Part shown: one piece after another, positions 36,954-44,231 of the stretch
Layout: the number at the start of each line of letters is the position of its first letter
Numbering within the stretch: position 1 is the first letter of the stretch
NCBI RefSeq assembly: GCF_014395225.1
Contig: NZ_CP060723.1
Location: 5,394,001 to 5,458,000 of the forward strand
DNA length: 64,000 bases
Direction of reading: 5' to 3'
DNA from: Pedobacter roseus
GTDB taxonomy: Bacteria > Bacteroidota > Bacteroidia > Sphingobacteriales > Sphingobacteriaceae
Notes under the pieces: generated by a model
Database searches by the model: none
What the model saw: only the letters and a program-made list of their open reading frames with translations
Told to the model about the DNA's origin: nothing
Translations under genes and position numbers: made by a program

Positions 36954-37526
36954 TTATTTTCCCTGAACAAATTCCAGGTTTAATTTGATCGCAACATCTT
37001 TTGCAACACCTGCACCAGTTGGATCATATTTGATATTATAATCTAAACGATTAATGGTTGTAGTAGCGCCGAAACCTGCTTTAGTATTGCCTTGTTGATC
37101 TTTAGCTGTACCGCCATAAACAACTGCAAATTTTACATCTTTGGTTACATCGCGGATGGTTAATTTACCGCTTAACTCATAATTGTTACCGCTTAATTTT
37201 TTGAAAGAAGTGCTTTCGAATTTCATCGTTGGAAATTTCTCAGCGTTAAAGAAATCATCTGTTTTTAAGTGACCATCTCTCATGTCAACACCAGTAGTAA
37301 TGCTGTTTACATCAACGGTAAAGGCAATTTTAGCATCAGTTAAGTCTGGCTTAGAAGCGGTAACGTTCCCATCGAATTTTTTGAATGAACCATCAACAAA
37401 AGAAATGCCCATGTGTTTAACCGAAAAGTTAACAAACGAGTGCATTGGATCTATCTTCCAGCTGGTTTGCGCAAATGATGCCACACTGATTGAGGTAGCG
37501 ATCAGAAATAAAAATAATTTTTTCAT
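36954..37526 (-). CDS. YceI-family periplasmic lipocalin-like protein
   Basis: 190 aa with a signal peptide (LFLFLIATSISVASFAQ). The YceI domain starts SWKIDPMHSFVNFSVKHMGI and contains FFNAEKFPTMKFES and the ending KLNLEFVQGK. Members bind isoprenoid or amphiphilic ligands in the periplasm. A -7 box (TATTTTTG) lies 22 nt upstream. Typical length for a single-domain member. Confidence 0.94.
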   Translation of the reverse strand: MKKLFLFLIATSISVASFAQTSWKIDPMHSFVNFSVKHMGISFVDGSFKKFDGNVTASKPDLTDAKIAFTVDVNSITTGVDMRDGHLKTDDFFNAEKFPTMKFESTSFKKLSGNNYELSGKLTIRDVTKDVKFAVVYGGTAKDQQGNTKAGFGATTTINRLDYNIKYDPTGAGVAKDVAIKLNLEFVQGK

Positions 37527-37548
37527 ATCTAGTGATTTTATTTAGGTG

Positions 37549-37556
37549 CAAAAATA
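37549..37556 (-). promoter_or_regulatory. -7 box of yceI
   Basis: TATTTTTG on the minus strand, 22 nt before the ATG; no obvious -33 element. Confidence 0.45.
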
Positions 37557-37608
37557 GCTGATTATCAGTCGATCAGTCTTGACGTATGATAAGAAAGTGT
37601 TTAGAGAG

Positions 37609-37640
37609 GTTAATCGGTTAACTGTTGGAATGGCTAAATT
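37609..37640 (+). repeat. Degenerate GGTTAAC-type repeat
   Basis: GGTTAATCGGTTAACTGTTG and following bases resemble the 35-nt repeats at 1187 and 42901, in a 254-base gap (37527-37780) without genes. Confidence 0.5.
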
Positions 37641-37750
37641 GTTGAATTGATAAGTGGTTAATGGTTTTTTGGCTCATAGTTCATAGACGATAGGCCGATT
37701 AGCCATCAACCATGATCTATCTAACCATTCACAATAAACTTTAAGCCCAT

Positions 37751-37792
37751 CCTCCATCTTACCTCTTCCATTTTACATTCTCACACCTCATC
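37751..37792 (-). repeat. 14-nt-period purine-rich array at the end of the AraC-HMA gene
   Basis: Three units of 14 nt on the minus strand (37792-37779, 37778-37765, 37764-37751), e.g. AGGTAAGATGGAGG. The first unit includes the last codons and stop of the AraC gene. Same orientation to the gene as at 1135, 55470 and 57814. Confidence 0.6.
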
Positions 37793-38341
37793 CAGCGTTT
37801 TCCTGCTATCTGCCGAAGCTGCTTTATAAACCGAAGGCGTAATGCCAGTCACTTTTTTAAATTGTGCCGATAGGTGAGCTACACTGCTGTAATTCAATTG
37901 ATAGGCAATTTCGCTTAGTGTGAGTTCGCCATAAGTGAGCATTTCTTTTGCTTTTTCTATTTTCTGTGCAATGAAATATTTCTCAATTGTCTGATTCTCG
38001 ACCTCAGAAAAAATGCCGCTTAAACTCGTATACTCCTGTTTTAACTGCTCGCTGAGGTAGGCAGAAAGATTGATTTTTAAAGGTTCTTTTGTATAATGTA
38101 CCAGGTTAATGATGGCAGCTTTAGTCTGTTCTGCAATCTTGTTTTTTTTATCCTCTAACAGTTCGAAACCAAAATGGGTCAGTTGCTCCCTAATTTTAAT
38201 TTTATCCTCTGTTGTAATATTTTCAGCTAGGGTAACTTCGCCAAGCTCAACCAATAGCGGTTTAAAGCCAAGCTTTTCCAGCTCGGCCTTAACCACCATT
38301 TTACAACGGTTGCATACCATATTTTTGATATGCAGGTTCAT
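37781..38341 (-). CDS. AraC-family regulator with N-terminal CxxC metal-binding-like domain
   Basis: 186 aa. The first ~65 residues resemble a minimal HMA domain, LHIKNMVCNRCKMVVKAELE with a CxxC site. The C-terminal ~100 residues are an AraC DNA-binding domain (ELTLSEIAYQLNYSSVAHLS, then FKKVTGITPSVYK). The union suggests a one-component metal sensor, most likely for copper given the neighbours (inference). Its ATG overlaps the DUF3347 stop by one base, so it is the last gene of a five-gene operon it may control. Confidence 0.85.
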   Translation of the reverse strand: MNLHIKNMVCNRCKMVVKAELEKLGFKPLLVELGEVTLAENITTEDKIKIREQLTHFGFELLEDKKNKIAEQTKAAIINLVHYTKEPLKINLSAYLSEQLKQEYTSLSGIFSEVENQTIEKYFIAQKIEKAKEMLTYGELTLSEIAYQLNYSSVAHLSAQFKKVTGITPSVYKAASADSRKTLDEV

Positions 38342-38844
38342 TAGTTAGATTTTATGGTTTCAGAAACGTCGCCACAATCAAACATCATGCTTCCATAATA
38401 TGGATTTTCGATGTTTTCTTTTTCGTTTAACCAGCTCGCTTTCGCCATTGGGCAATGTTGAATATAAACGGTTTGACTGTTAAATTTTAAGCCTTTCAAC
38501 GTTTTGATCATGGCATAAGAAATTCCCTCAAAAGCCTTTCTTTGTGTTTTGATGTCGTTCGAACCCGCAAGCTGAGCAGCTTTGCTTTTGATAATAGCAG
38601 CCTGTTCCATAAATATTTTATGCTGATCGGCCGGTAAATCTTTGTGGTTAACGGCATTTACTTTTGCCGATAAAACTTTCACTTTTTCGATGGCTAAATC
38701 TTTTTTATCGGTTGCCAATGCATTTTTTACATCGTAATAAGCCGTTAATGCCTGATTTAAGGCTACATCTGTTTTGCTTTGTGCATAAGTGAAAGCTGTT
38801 GTTGCAATTGTCATGATGGCAACTAATCCAAATATTTTTTTCAT
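38341..38844 (-). CDS. DUF3347 periplasmic protein
   Basis: 167 aa with a signal peptide (FGLVAIMTIATTAFTYAQ). The domain is helical (NQALTAYYDVKNALATDKKD) and ends with the Cys/Met segment QHCPMAKASWLNEKENIENP then YYGSMMFDCG, which resembles the copper-linked DUF3347 tails found on CusB-like proteins. A periplasmic copper-binding role is plausible. It lies 14 nt after the barrel gene. Confidence 0.87.
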   Translation of the reverse strand: MKKIFGLVAIMTIATTAFTYAQSKTDVALNQALTAYYDVKNALATDKKDLAIEKVKVLSAKVNAVNHKDLPADQHKIFMEQAAIIKSKAAQLAGSNDIKTQRKAFEGISYAMIKTLKGLKFNSQTVYIQHCPMAKASWLNEKENIENPYYGSMMFDCGDVSETIKSN

Positions 38845-38858
38845 CTGTTATGTGTTTT

Positions 38859-39670
38859 TTATTTTAAAACGTTAAAGAAGTTAAATTCTGCCCGAAGCAG
38901 GTACATGTTTTTGGTGTAGCGGTTATCCATATTTCCGGTTGCCTGAAAACGATAGCCGAAATCGATACGGGTTGTACTGTTTAAAACCATTTGTAGGGCG
39001 GGGCTATATCCAAATAAGACTGACCGCTGCCTGGATCAGTTTTGCCCAACAACTCTAAATATACATTAAAGTTAGGCTGTTTGTAATCCTTATAAACCAC
39101 CGGTAAAACCAAATACCCCGACGATAAACTATAAGATAACATGTTCTTTGGCTGCGGCATTCCCACAATCTGCCTGTCGCTGTTTTCGAAGGCATGCGCA
39201 TAACCCAATGTTGATGATAGCGCCAGTTTATGCAGCAGTTGCGTAAAAATTAAGCCGCCCTGTACGCCACTATTATCTCCTTCGAGGTTGATATCACGGG
39301 TATATGTTGGCCTTTTGCTGGTGCTTACCCTTCCAAATGCCGATGCCCTGAAATGGCTATGTGCCTCATCTAATGATAAAAACCGGTATTTGGCATATAA
39401 ACTTCCGCCTTCTAAACGGTATTTCCCATCCATATCCGAAAAAAAAGCCTGTGCATGCATCATCAGGTTTTTGTTGAATCCAATCATCACTTCCGGAATG
39501 GTACGGCTTACGTAACCGGGGTAGTTGAACATGCCTTCATTGGTAATTCTTACGCCGATTGATTTGGTGGGCATATTACTCGCAGGCTCCGTAAATACAT
39601 ATAGTTCTTGTGCCGAAACACTGGCATAAGCGCCGATCATCATCAGCACCAATACGAATATCCGCCTCAT
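38859..39670 (-). pseudogene. Outer-membrane barrel-like protein of the metal module, with one-base frameshift near its 3' end
   Basis: From ATG 39670 a signal peptide (IFVLVLMMIGAYASVSAQ) leads to beta-strand-rich sequence (GVRITNEGMFNYPGYV, MHAQAFFSDMDGKYR, LALSSTLGYAHAF). That frame stops at 38981 right after SYLDIAPPYKWF. In the next frame the protein goes on as ALQMVLNSTTRIDFGYRF and ends ...LLRAEFNFFNVLK at 38859, a typical barrel end. One extra C in the run at 39000-39003 (coding strand) gives SYLDIAPALQMVL and a 270-aa protein. The last ~40 residues would be lost as written. A sequence error is likely; function probably metal-related by context. Confidence 0.8.
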
Positions 39671-39671
39671 C

Positions 39672-40208
39672 TTACGAAAGAACTAAATGATAAATACGGG
39701 TTTTTTTGCCGTTTACAATCCCTGTGCCACTTGCATAAGCATCAGAATTAGCAGTTGTGGCCTGTTTTTTAAATGCAGAACCAGATATGAAATCTTTATC
39801 CACTACGCTGGCCTTTACAGTTCCACTAAGGGTTTTACCTTTTACATTTACAAAACGGTACACATTGCCGTTAACAACAGCCTGACCTTTATCGTCTACC
39901 TTAACATCGTTAAAATTAAAGTTAGCCGTTAAACCGCCAACTGAAAAACCTGCATCCTGAACTTTTTTACGAACCAGATCAAGATTAACGTTCGCGTCTT
40001 TTTTAAAGGTTAAAACAAATATGTTTTTATTTAAATCGGGTTTAACGTTACTGATAAAGCCGAGGGTTTCTAAAGATTTTTGTGTTGCGTTTGAGCACAT
40101 AGAACAAGTTAAGCCTGTTACTTGTAAATCGGCTGTAGAGATTTGTTGTGCCGATACATTAACGGCGAAAAATAGCATAATGATGCTGAGAATTTTTATT
40201 GCTTTCAT
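39672..40208 (-). CDS. Secreted heavy-metal-associated (HMA) domain protein
   Basis: 178 aa from ATG 40208, which gives a clean signal peptide (IKILSIIMLFFAVNVSAQ); an in-frame ATG 33 nt upstream is less likely. The HMA domain has the metal site VTGLTCSMCSNATQKSLE. A beta-rich C-terminal half (VDDKGQAVVNGNVYRFVNVK, SGTGIVNGKKTRIYHLVLS) of unknown fold follows. A periplasmic metallochaperone is likely. It ends one base before the barrel gene start. Confidence 0.85.
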   Translation of the reverse strand: MKAIKILSIIMLFFAVNVSAQQISTADLQVTGLTCSMCSNATQKSLETLGFISNVKPDLNKNIFVLTFKKDANVNLDLVRKKVQDAGFSVGGLTANFNFNDVKVDDKGQAVVNGNVYRFVNVKGKTLSGTVKASVVDKDFISGSAFKKQATTANSDAYASGTGIVNGKKTRIYHLVLS

Positions 40209-40248
40209 GATTTTTTGAATTAGAATATAAGAAAATGTCACATTGAGC

Positions 40249-40267
40249 TTCCCGATAAAACCGGGAA
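40249..40267. repeat. Small hairpin within the metal operon
   Basis: TTCCCG / CGGGAA with loop ATAAAAC, flanked by TGTCACATTGAGC and GTCGACATGCGAAACGAC, fragments that look like a dispersed intergenic element inserted between the first two genes of the module. Confidence 0.45.
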
Positions 40268-40314
40268 AATTGTCGACATGCGAAACGACGCATTAACGAG
40301 TCAATGTTTAAATT

Positions 40315-40716
40315 CTAATTCCTAAAAATGCAATTGAAAATATGCAAAGCAATCCGCGAGGATAATGGCGGTGCTTTGTTCGAAATTTTACTAAAAAACT
40401 TCGGGCTGATGTTGCTTAGAAATTCTAAAACCGGAGGATGAAGAAAAAGCTGAATAGAAAACAGTTTCGGCATCTGTAACTGAGCCTCTGCATGGTGACT
40501 ATCTTTTACTTTAACCGTTACCTGAGTATTTTTGCAACAACCATCATCTTTCTTTTCGGCAGGAATATCTTTGCAGAATTTGCATGAAACCTCGTTGCTA
40601 AAAAGTTTAACGTTTTCTAGTTTGCCTCCACAAAAATGGAGACTTAAAGCCAAACCCATAACACTAACTGCATAGAATACAGCCAAAGAAAGTGCTATTT
40701 TTTGTTTTAACTTCAT
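40315..40716 (-). CDS. HYC_CC_PP-type cysteine-rich protein
   Basis: 133 aa. One N-terminal helix/signal (KIALSLAVFYAVSVMGLALS), then LHFCGGKLENVKLF, SCKFCKDIP, DGCCKNTQVTVKV and a C-terminal PP (KAPPLSSRIALHIF). This order matches the group named for its H-x-C, CC and PP motifs. The cysteine pairs suggest metal binding or disulfides in the periplasm. First gene of the metal module; a -7 box lies only 5 nt before its ATG. Confidence 0.75.
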   Translation of the reverse strand: MKLKQKIALSLAVFYAVSVMGLALSLHFCGGKLENVKLFSNEVSCKFCKDIPAEKKDDGCCKNTQVTVKVKDSHHAEAQLQMPKLFSIQLFLHPPVLEFLSNISPKFFSKISNKAPPLSSRIALHIFNCIFRN

Positions 40717-40721
40717 TTATA

Positions 40722-40729
40722 CAAAGGTA
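40722..40729 (-). promoter_or_regulatory. -7 box of the metal module
   Basis: TACCTTTG on the minus strand; only TATAA separates it from the ATG, so the mRNA may start at or next to the start codon. Confidence 0.55.
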
Positions 40730-40810
40730 AAGCAAAAATTATCGAATAATGCGCGGATTTATTTATTGAATTTCATTTTTTAGCTTATTTTAGCCTCAAA
40801 CACCAATTAA

Positions 40811-41533
40811 ATGAAGAAAATATTATTGTTCCTTTGCGCTTTTTCAGTCCTTTCTGCCTTTGCTGCAAAGCCTAAAAATCAATATGTACGTATTAAAACA
40901 GAATATGGGGAATGTATCGTTAAGCTGTACAATCAAACCCCATTACATCGTGATAACTTTTTGAAATTGGTTAAAAAAGGGTATTATAATGATATTTTAT
41001 TCCACAGGGTGATTAAAGATTTTATGATCCAGGGCGGCGATCCGGATTCGAGAAATGCCAAACCAGATTCATTGTTGGGTAATGGCGGACCAAAATATAC
41101 GATCCCGGCAGAATTTAATGATAGTTTGTTTCATAAAAAAGGCGTTTTAGCGGCTGCACGCGAAGGTGATGATGTTAATCCGGCAAAAGCATCAAGCGGT
41201 AGTCAGTTTTACCTGGTTCAGGGCAAGGTTTTTACCGATCAGCAGTTAAACAGTGTAGAAGAGAAACGCTTAAAATTTAAAATCCCTGAATGGCAGCGTG
41301 AGGTTTATAAAACAATAGGGGGCGCCCCACATTTAGACCGTAATTATACGGTTTATGGCGAAATTGTGGTTGGCTTGGATATGGTAGATAAAATTGCCGC
41401 TCTGGAAACCGATAAAAACAACCGACCAAAACAGGATGTGAAAATGGAAGTTACCGTTCTAAAAAGAAGAGCCGCGAAAAAACTGGAGAAACAGCTATTG
41501 CAGACTACACTAAAAGATAAGAGGGTTATGTAA
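40811..41533 (+). CDS. Cyclophilin-type peptidyl-prolyl cis-trans isomerase, exported
   Basis: 240 aa with a signal peptide (ILLFLCAFSVLSAFAA). Catalytic elements: FHRVIKDFMIQGGDP (Arg/Phe of the active site), SSGSQFYLVQG, and YTVYGEIVVGLDMVDKIA. A ~40-residue insert (KVFTDQQLNSVEEKRLKFKI onward) interrupts the usual core, as in other Bacteroidota members. Folding helper in the periplasm. Its 3' end overlaps the convergent ParE gene by 8 nt. Confidence 0.95.
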   Translation: MKKILLFLCAFSVLSAFAAKPKNQYVRIKTEYGECIVKLYNQTPLHRDNFLKLVKKGYYNDILFHRVIKDFMIQGGDPDSRNAKPDSLLGNGGPKYTIPAEFNDSLFHKKGVLAAAREGDDVNPAKASSGSQFYLVQGKVFTDQQLNSVEEKRLKFKIPEWQREVYKTIGGAPHLDRNYTVYGEIVVGLDMVDKIAALETDKNNRPKQDVKMEVTVLKRRAAKKLEKQLLQTTLKDKRVM

Positions 41534-41825
41534 TCAGAGGTTCTTGCCTGTTGTCGAAAAAGAATAGCAGTCGGATCTGATCATCTTCAATTTCATAATA
41601 TACAGAAGTATGATTGGTTATTTTTCCTTTTCTAAATTGATCTGAAATCGATGCTTCAAAAATTTCTGGCTGTAATTTAATTATTGCGAGAATTCTGTTT
41701 GTTTGCTTTAAAAATTTTTTAGCTGATCGTTCATTGAATCTATCCAAAATAAAAGAGAAAATTGCGGCAAATGTTTCTTTTGCTTCGTCTGTCCAAAATA
41801 TTGACAACTCATAAGTATTTGGCAT
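41526..41825 (-). CDS. ParE/RelE-family toxin
   Basis: 99 aa. Layout and motifs of the ParE branch: ELSIFWTDEAKETFAAIFSF, AKKFLKQTNRILAIIKLQPE, a basic GKITNHTSVYYEIEDDQIRL and C-terminal FFFDNRQEP. ParE toxins poison gyrase while RelE toxins cut mRNA; the sequence fits ParE better, without proof. Preceded by its antitoxin, overlapping by 17 nt. Confidence 0.88.
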   Translation of the reverse strand: MPNTYELSIFWTDEAKETFAAIFSFILDRFNERSAKKFLKQTNRILAIIKLQPEIFEASISDQFRKGKITNHTSVYYEIEDDQIRLLFFFDNRQEPLIT

Positions 41826-42036
41826 ATAATTTCATAACTTCGTCATGAGGGGTTAATTTTCCCTCTTTAGCTTGTTGTAGCCCTCTTTTAATTCCCTCTT
41901 GAACGTGTTTCGGTAATTCGTCCAACACAACTTTTTCATTGTAGTTTAAAAGCATGTCCAGCTCTGATAAAAGATTTTCATCATCCGTTTCGAACACTTT
42001 TTTTGCAATCTCTATTTTTAACTCCTCGATGCTCAT
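41809..42036 (-). CDS. Antitoxin of the ParE-type pair
   Basis: 75 aa from ATG 42036. Mostly helical and acidic (IEELKIEIAKKVFETDDENL) with the C-terminal segment VQEGIKRGLQQAKEGKLTPH then DEVMKLYAKYL, typical of small antitoxins paired with Bacteroidota ParE toxins. I chose the second ATG because a -7 box (42040-42047) lies between it and the upstream one at 42057, so the upstream ATG would not be transcribed from this promoter. Confidence 0.85.
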   Translation of the reverse strand: MSIEELKIEIAKKVFETDDENLLSELDMLLNYNEKVVLDELPKHVQEGIKRGLQQAKEGKLTPHDEVMKLYAKYL

Positions 42037-42039
42037 AAA

Positions 42040-42047
42040 CAAATTTA
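42040..42047 (-). promoter_or_regulatory. -7 box of the ParE-type toxin-antitoxin pair
   Basis: TAAATTTG on the minus strand, 3 nt before the preferred ATG; it decides between the two possible starts. Confidence 0.5.
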
Positions 42048-42126
42048 ACGAAAGCAAATCTCAATTACTAAGCATTTATTCAATTAATTTCTAAATTTAC
42101 CGCCCACAACAACTGAAATTTACTGA

Positions 42127-42894
42127 ATGAAGATTATTTCCTATAACGTAAACGGGATTAGGGCGGCAAGTACCAAAAACTTTTTTGGCTGGTTACAAGC
42201 TACAGATGCTGATATGGTCTGTTTGCAGGAAGTAAAGGCGCTGCCTTCGCAAATCCCTGAAATTATTGCACTGATTGAGCAGTTGGGTTACCACCATTAT
42301 TGGTTCCCGGCAGAGAAAAAAGGATATAGCGGGGTAGCCATCTTATCAAAAATTAAACCCAATCATGTAGAATTTGGCTGTGGTGAAGGATGGATCGATA
42401 AAGAGGGAAGGATTTTAAGGGCCGATTTTGATAATTTTTCCTTAATGAGCTTATATATGCCATCCGGATCGAGTGGAGATGAAAGGCAGGTGAAAAAATA
42501 CGAATTTATGCGGTTTTTTGATGTGTATATCGGCGAATTGCGTAAAGAGATCCCAAATTTGATAGTAAGCGGTGATTATAACATCTGCCACACCGCTATT
42601 GACATTCATAATCCAAAATCAAATGCCAATTCATCAGGGTTTTTACCTGAGGAAAGGGAGTGGATGCAGTTATTTTTGGACAATGGTTTCATTGATACTT
42701 TCCGTCATTTTAATAAAGACCCACATCATTATACCTGGTGGAGCTACCGTGCAGGATCGAGGGGAAAGAACCTGGGCTGGCGTATCGATTACCACCTGGT
42801 TACAAGACCAATGGAAAGCCGCTTAAAAAATGTAAGGATTTTACCCGATGCCATACATTCAGATCATTGCCCGGTTCTATTGGAAATCGAATAG
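42127..42894 (+). CDS. xth: Exodeoxyribonuclease III
   Basis: 255 aa, the normal length. Start MKIISYNVNGIRAA, catalytic Glu in MVCLQEVKA, IVSGDYNICHTAIDIHNPK, WWSYRAGSRGKNLGWRIDYH and SDHCPVLLEI cover the whole EEP nuclease active site. AP endonuclease and 3'-exonuclease of base excision repair. Monocistronic; a 35-nt GGTTAAC repeat starts 6 nt after the stop. Confidence 0.95.
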   Translation: MKIISYNVNGIRAASTKNFFGWLQATDADMVCLQEVKALPSQIPEIIALIEQLGYHHYWFPAEKKGYSGVAILSKIKPNHVEFGCGEGWIDKEGRILRADFDNFSLMSLYMPSGSSGDERQVKKYEFMRFFDVYIGELRKEIPNLIVSGDYNICHTAIDIHNPKSNANSSGFLPEEREWMQLFLDNGFIDTFRHFNKDPHHYTWWSYRAGSRGKNLGWRIDYHLVTRPMESRLKNVRILPDAIHSDHCPVLLEIE

Positions 42895-42900
42895 GTTTTA

Positions 42901-42935
42901 GGTTAACTGGTTAATTGTTTAAATCGGTTAACTGA
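42901..42935 (+). repeat. 35-nt GGTTAAC repeat (copy 2)
   Basis: Begins GGTTAACTGGTTAATTGTTT; 32 of 35 positions equal 1187-1221. Both copies lie downstream of a gene on the plus strand. Confidence 0.75.
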
Positions 42936-42989
42936 GCCCAATTTTCGATTAACTAATTTATACAGCTTCAACAATTAAACAGCCAATAA

Positions 42990-44231
42990 ATGCTAATCAC
43001 AAACATAAAAGGCCTTGTAGGCCTGCACCCTAAAGATAAGTTAGTGTTACGCGGCACCGAACTCGATCATTTGCCTGTTCTTGAAAATGCCTGGCTTTTA
43101 ATAGAAGGCGGCCTGATCAAAGATTTCGGTGAGATGGATTCTATCCCTTCCCACATCTCAAATCTCCCATCTCAAATCTCGGCTAAAGGCCGCTACGTTT
43201 TGCCTTCCTGGTGCGACAGCCATACCCATATTGTTTTTGCGGCCTCACGGGAAGAAGAGTTTGCGATGAAAATACAGGGAAAAACCTACGAAGAAATTGC
43301 CGCGGCAGGCGGAGGCATTTTAAATTCAGCAAATAAACTTCAAAAAGCAACAGAAGACGAACTGTTTGAAAGTGCTGCAGTTAGGTTAAAACAGATGATT
43401 CTTCAAGGAACAGGAGCGGTTGAAATAAAAAGCGGTTATGGCTTAACCACTCAAAGTGAAATCAAAATGCTCCGGGTAATCCGCAGGTTAAAAGATCAGT
43501 TTCCAATCCCTATCAAGGTAACTTTTCTGGCTGCACATGCCTTTCCGGCCGAATTTAAAAATGATCACCAAGGCTATATCGATTTGATTATCAATGAGAT
43601 GTTGCCAGTCATTGCTGCGGAAAACCTGGCCGATTATATTGATGTTTTCTGCGAAAAAGGATTTTTCTCTGTAGAAGAAACCGATCAGATACTCAATGCG
43701 GGCGCAAAATACGGATTGAAACCAAAAATACATGCCAACCAGCTTTCTGTTTCGGGCGCTATTGAAGTGGCGGTTAAAAATAACGCCATTTCAGTTGATC
43801 ATTTGGAAGAAAGTAACGAAGAAACCATCGAAACGTTAAGAAATGCCGGTACCATTGTAACATTGTTACCCTCTTGTTCGTTTTACTTAGGTATTCCATT
43901 TGCAGATGCTAAAAGCTTTATTAAAGCCAATTTGCCTGTGGCTTTGGCTACCGATTTTAATCCGGGATCAACACCTTCAGGGAATATGAATTTTGTGGTT
44001 TCGCTGGGCTGTATTAAAATGAAAATGTTTCCGGAGCAGGCCATCAACGCAGCTACTTTAAACGGTGCGGCAGCAATGGAGATCAGCGAAAGTTATGGAA
44101 GCATTGCCGTTGGAAAAAAAGCAAATTTATTTATCACAAAACCAATGCCCTCAATAGCCTATTTGCCGTACAGTTTTGGTGAAAGCCAGGTTGATACGGT
44201 GATTTTAAATGGTGAGATTTATCATGGATAA
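42990..44231 (+). CDS. hutI: Imidazolonepropionase
   Basis: 413 aa. Hydrolyses imidazolonepropionate to formiminoglutamate in histidine degradation. Metal site SWCDSHTHIVFA, substrate loop TYEEIAAAGGGILNSA, FLAAHAFPAEF, KIHANQLSVSGA, SVDHLEESN and LATDFNPGSTPSGNM are all present. Residues ~51-64 (SIPSHISNLPSQISAKGR) are encoded by a copy of the 14-nt intergenic repeat, antisense (43154-43181), just before the conserved core; the frame stays open. Overlaps hutG by 8 nt. hutH and hutU are not in the window. Confidence 0.95.
   Translation: MLITNIKGLVGLHPKDKLVLRGTELDHLPVLENAWLLIEGGLIKDFGEMDSIPSHISNLPSQISAKGRYVLPSWCDSHTHIVFAASREEEFAMKIQGKTYEEIAAAGGGILNSANKLQKATEDELFESAAVRLKQMILQGTGAVEIKSGYGLTTQSEIKMLRVIRRLKDQFPIPIKVTFLAAHAFPAEFKNDHQGYIDLIINEMLPVIAAENLADYIDVFCEKGFFSVEETDQILNAGAKYGLKPKIHANQLSVSGAIEVAVKNNAISVDHLEESNEETIETLRNAGTIVTLLPSCSFYLGIPFADAKSFIKANLPVALATDFNPGSTPSGNMNFVVSLGCIKMKMFPEQAINAATLNGAAAMEISESYGSIAVGKKANLFITKPMPSIAYLPYSFGESQVDTVILNGEIYHG
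43154..43181 (-). repeat. 14-nt-period repeat inside hutI
   Basis: Two tandem 14-nt units CATCTCAAATCTCC and CATCTCAAATCTCG on the plus strand. The reverse complement matches the intergenic array at 55470-55495 at nearly every base. Confidence 0.8.
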
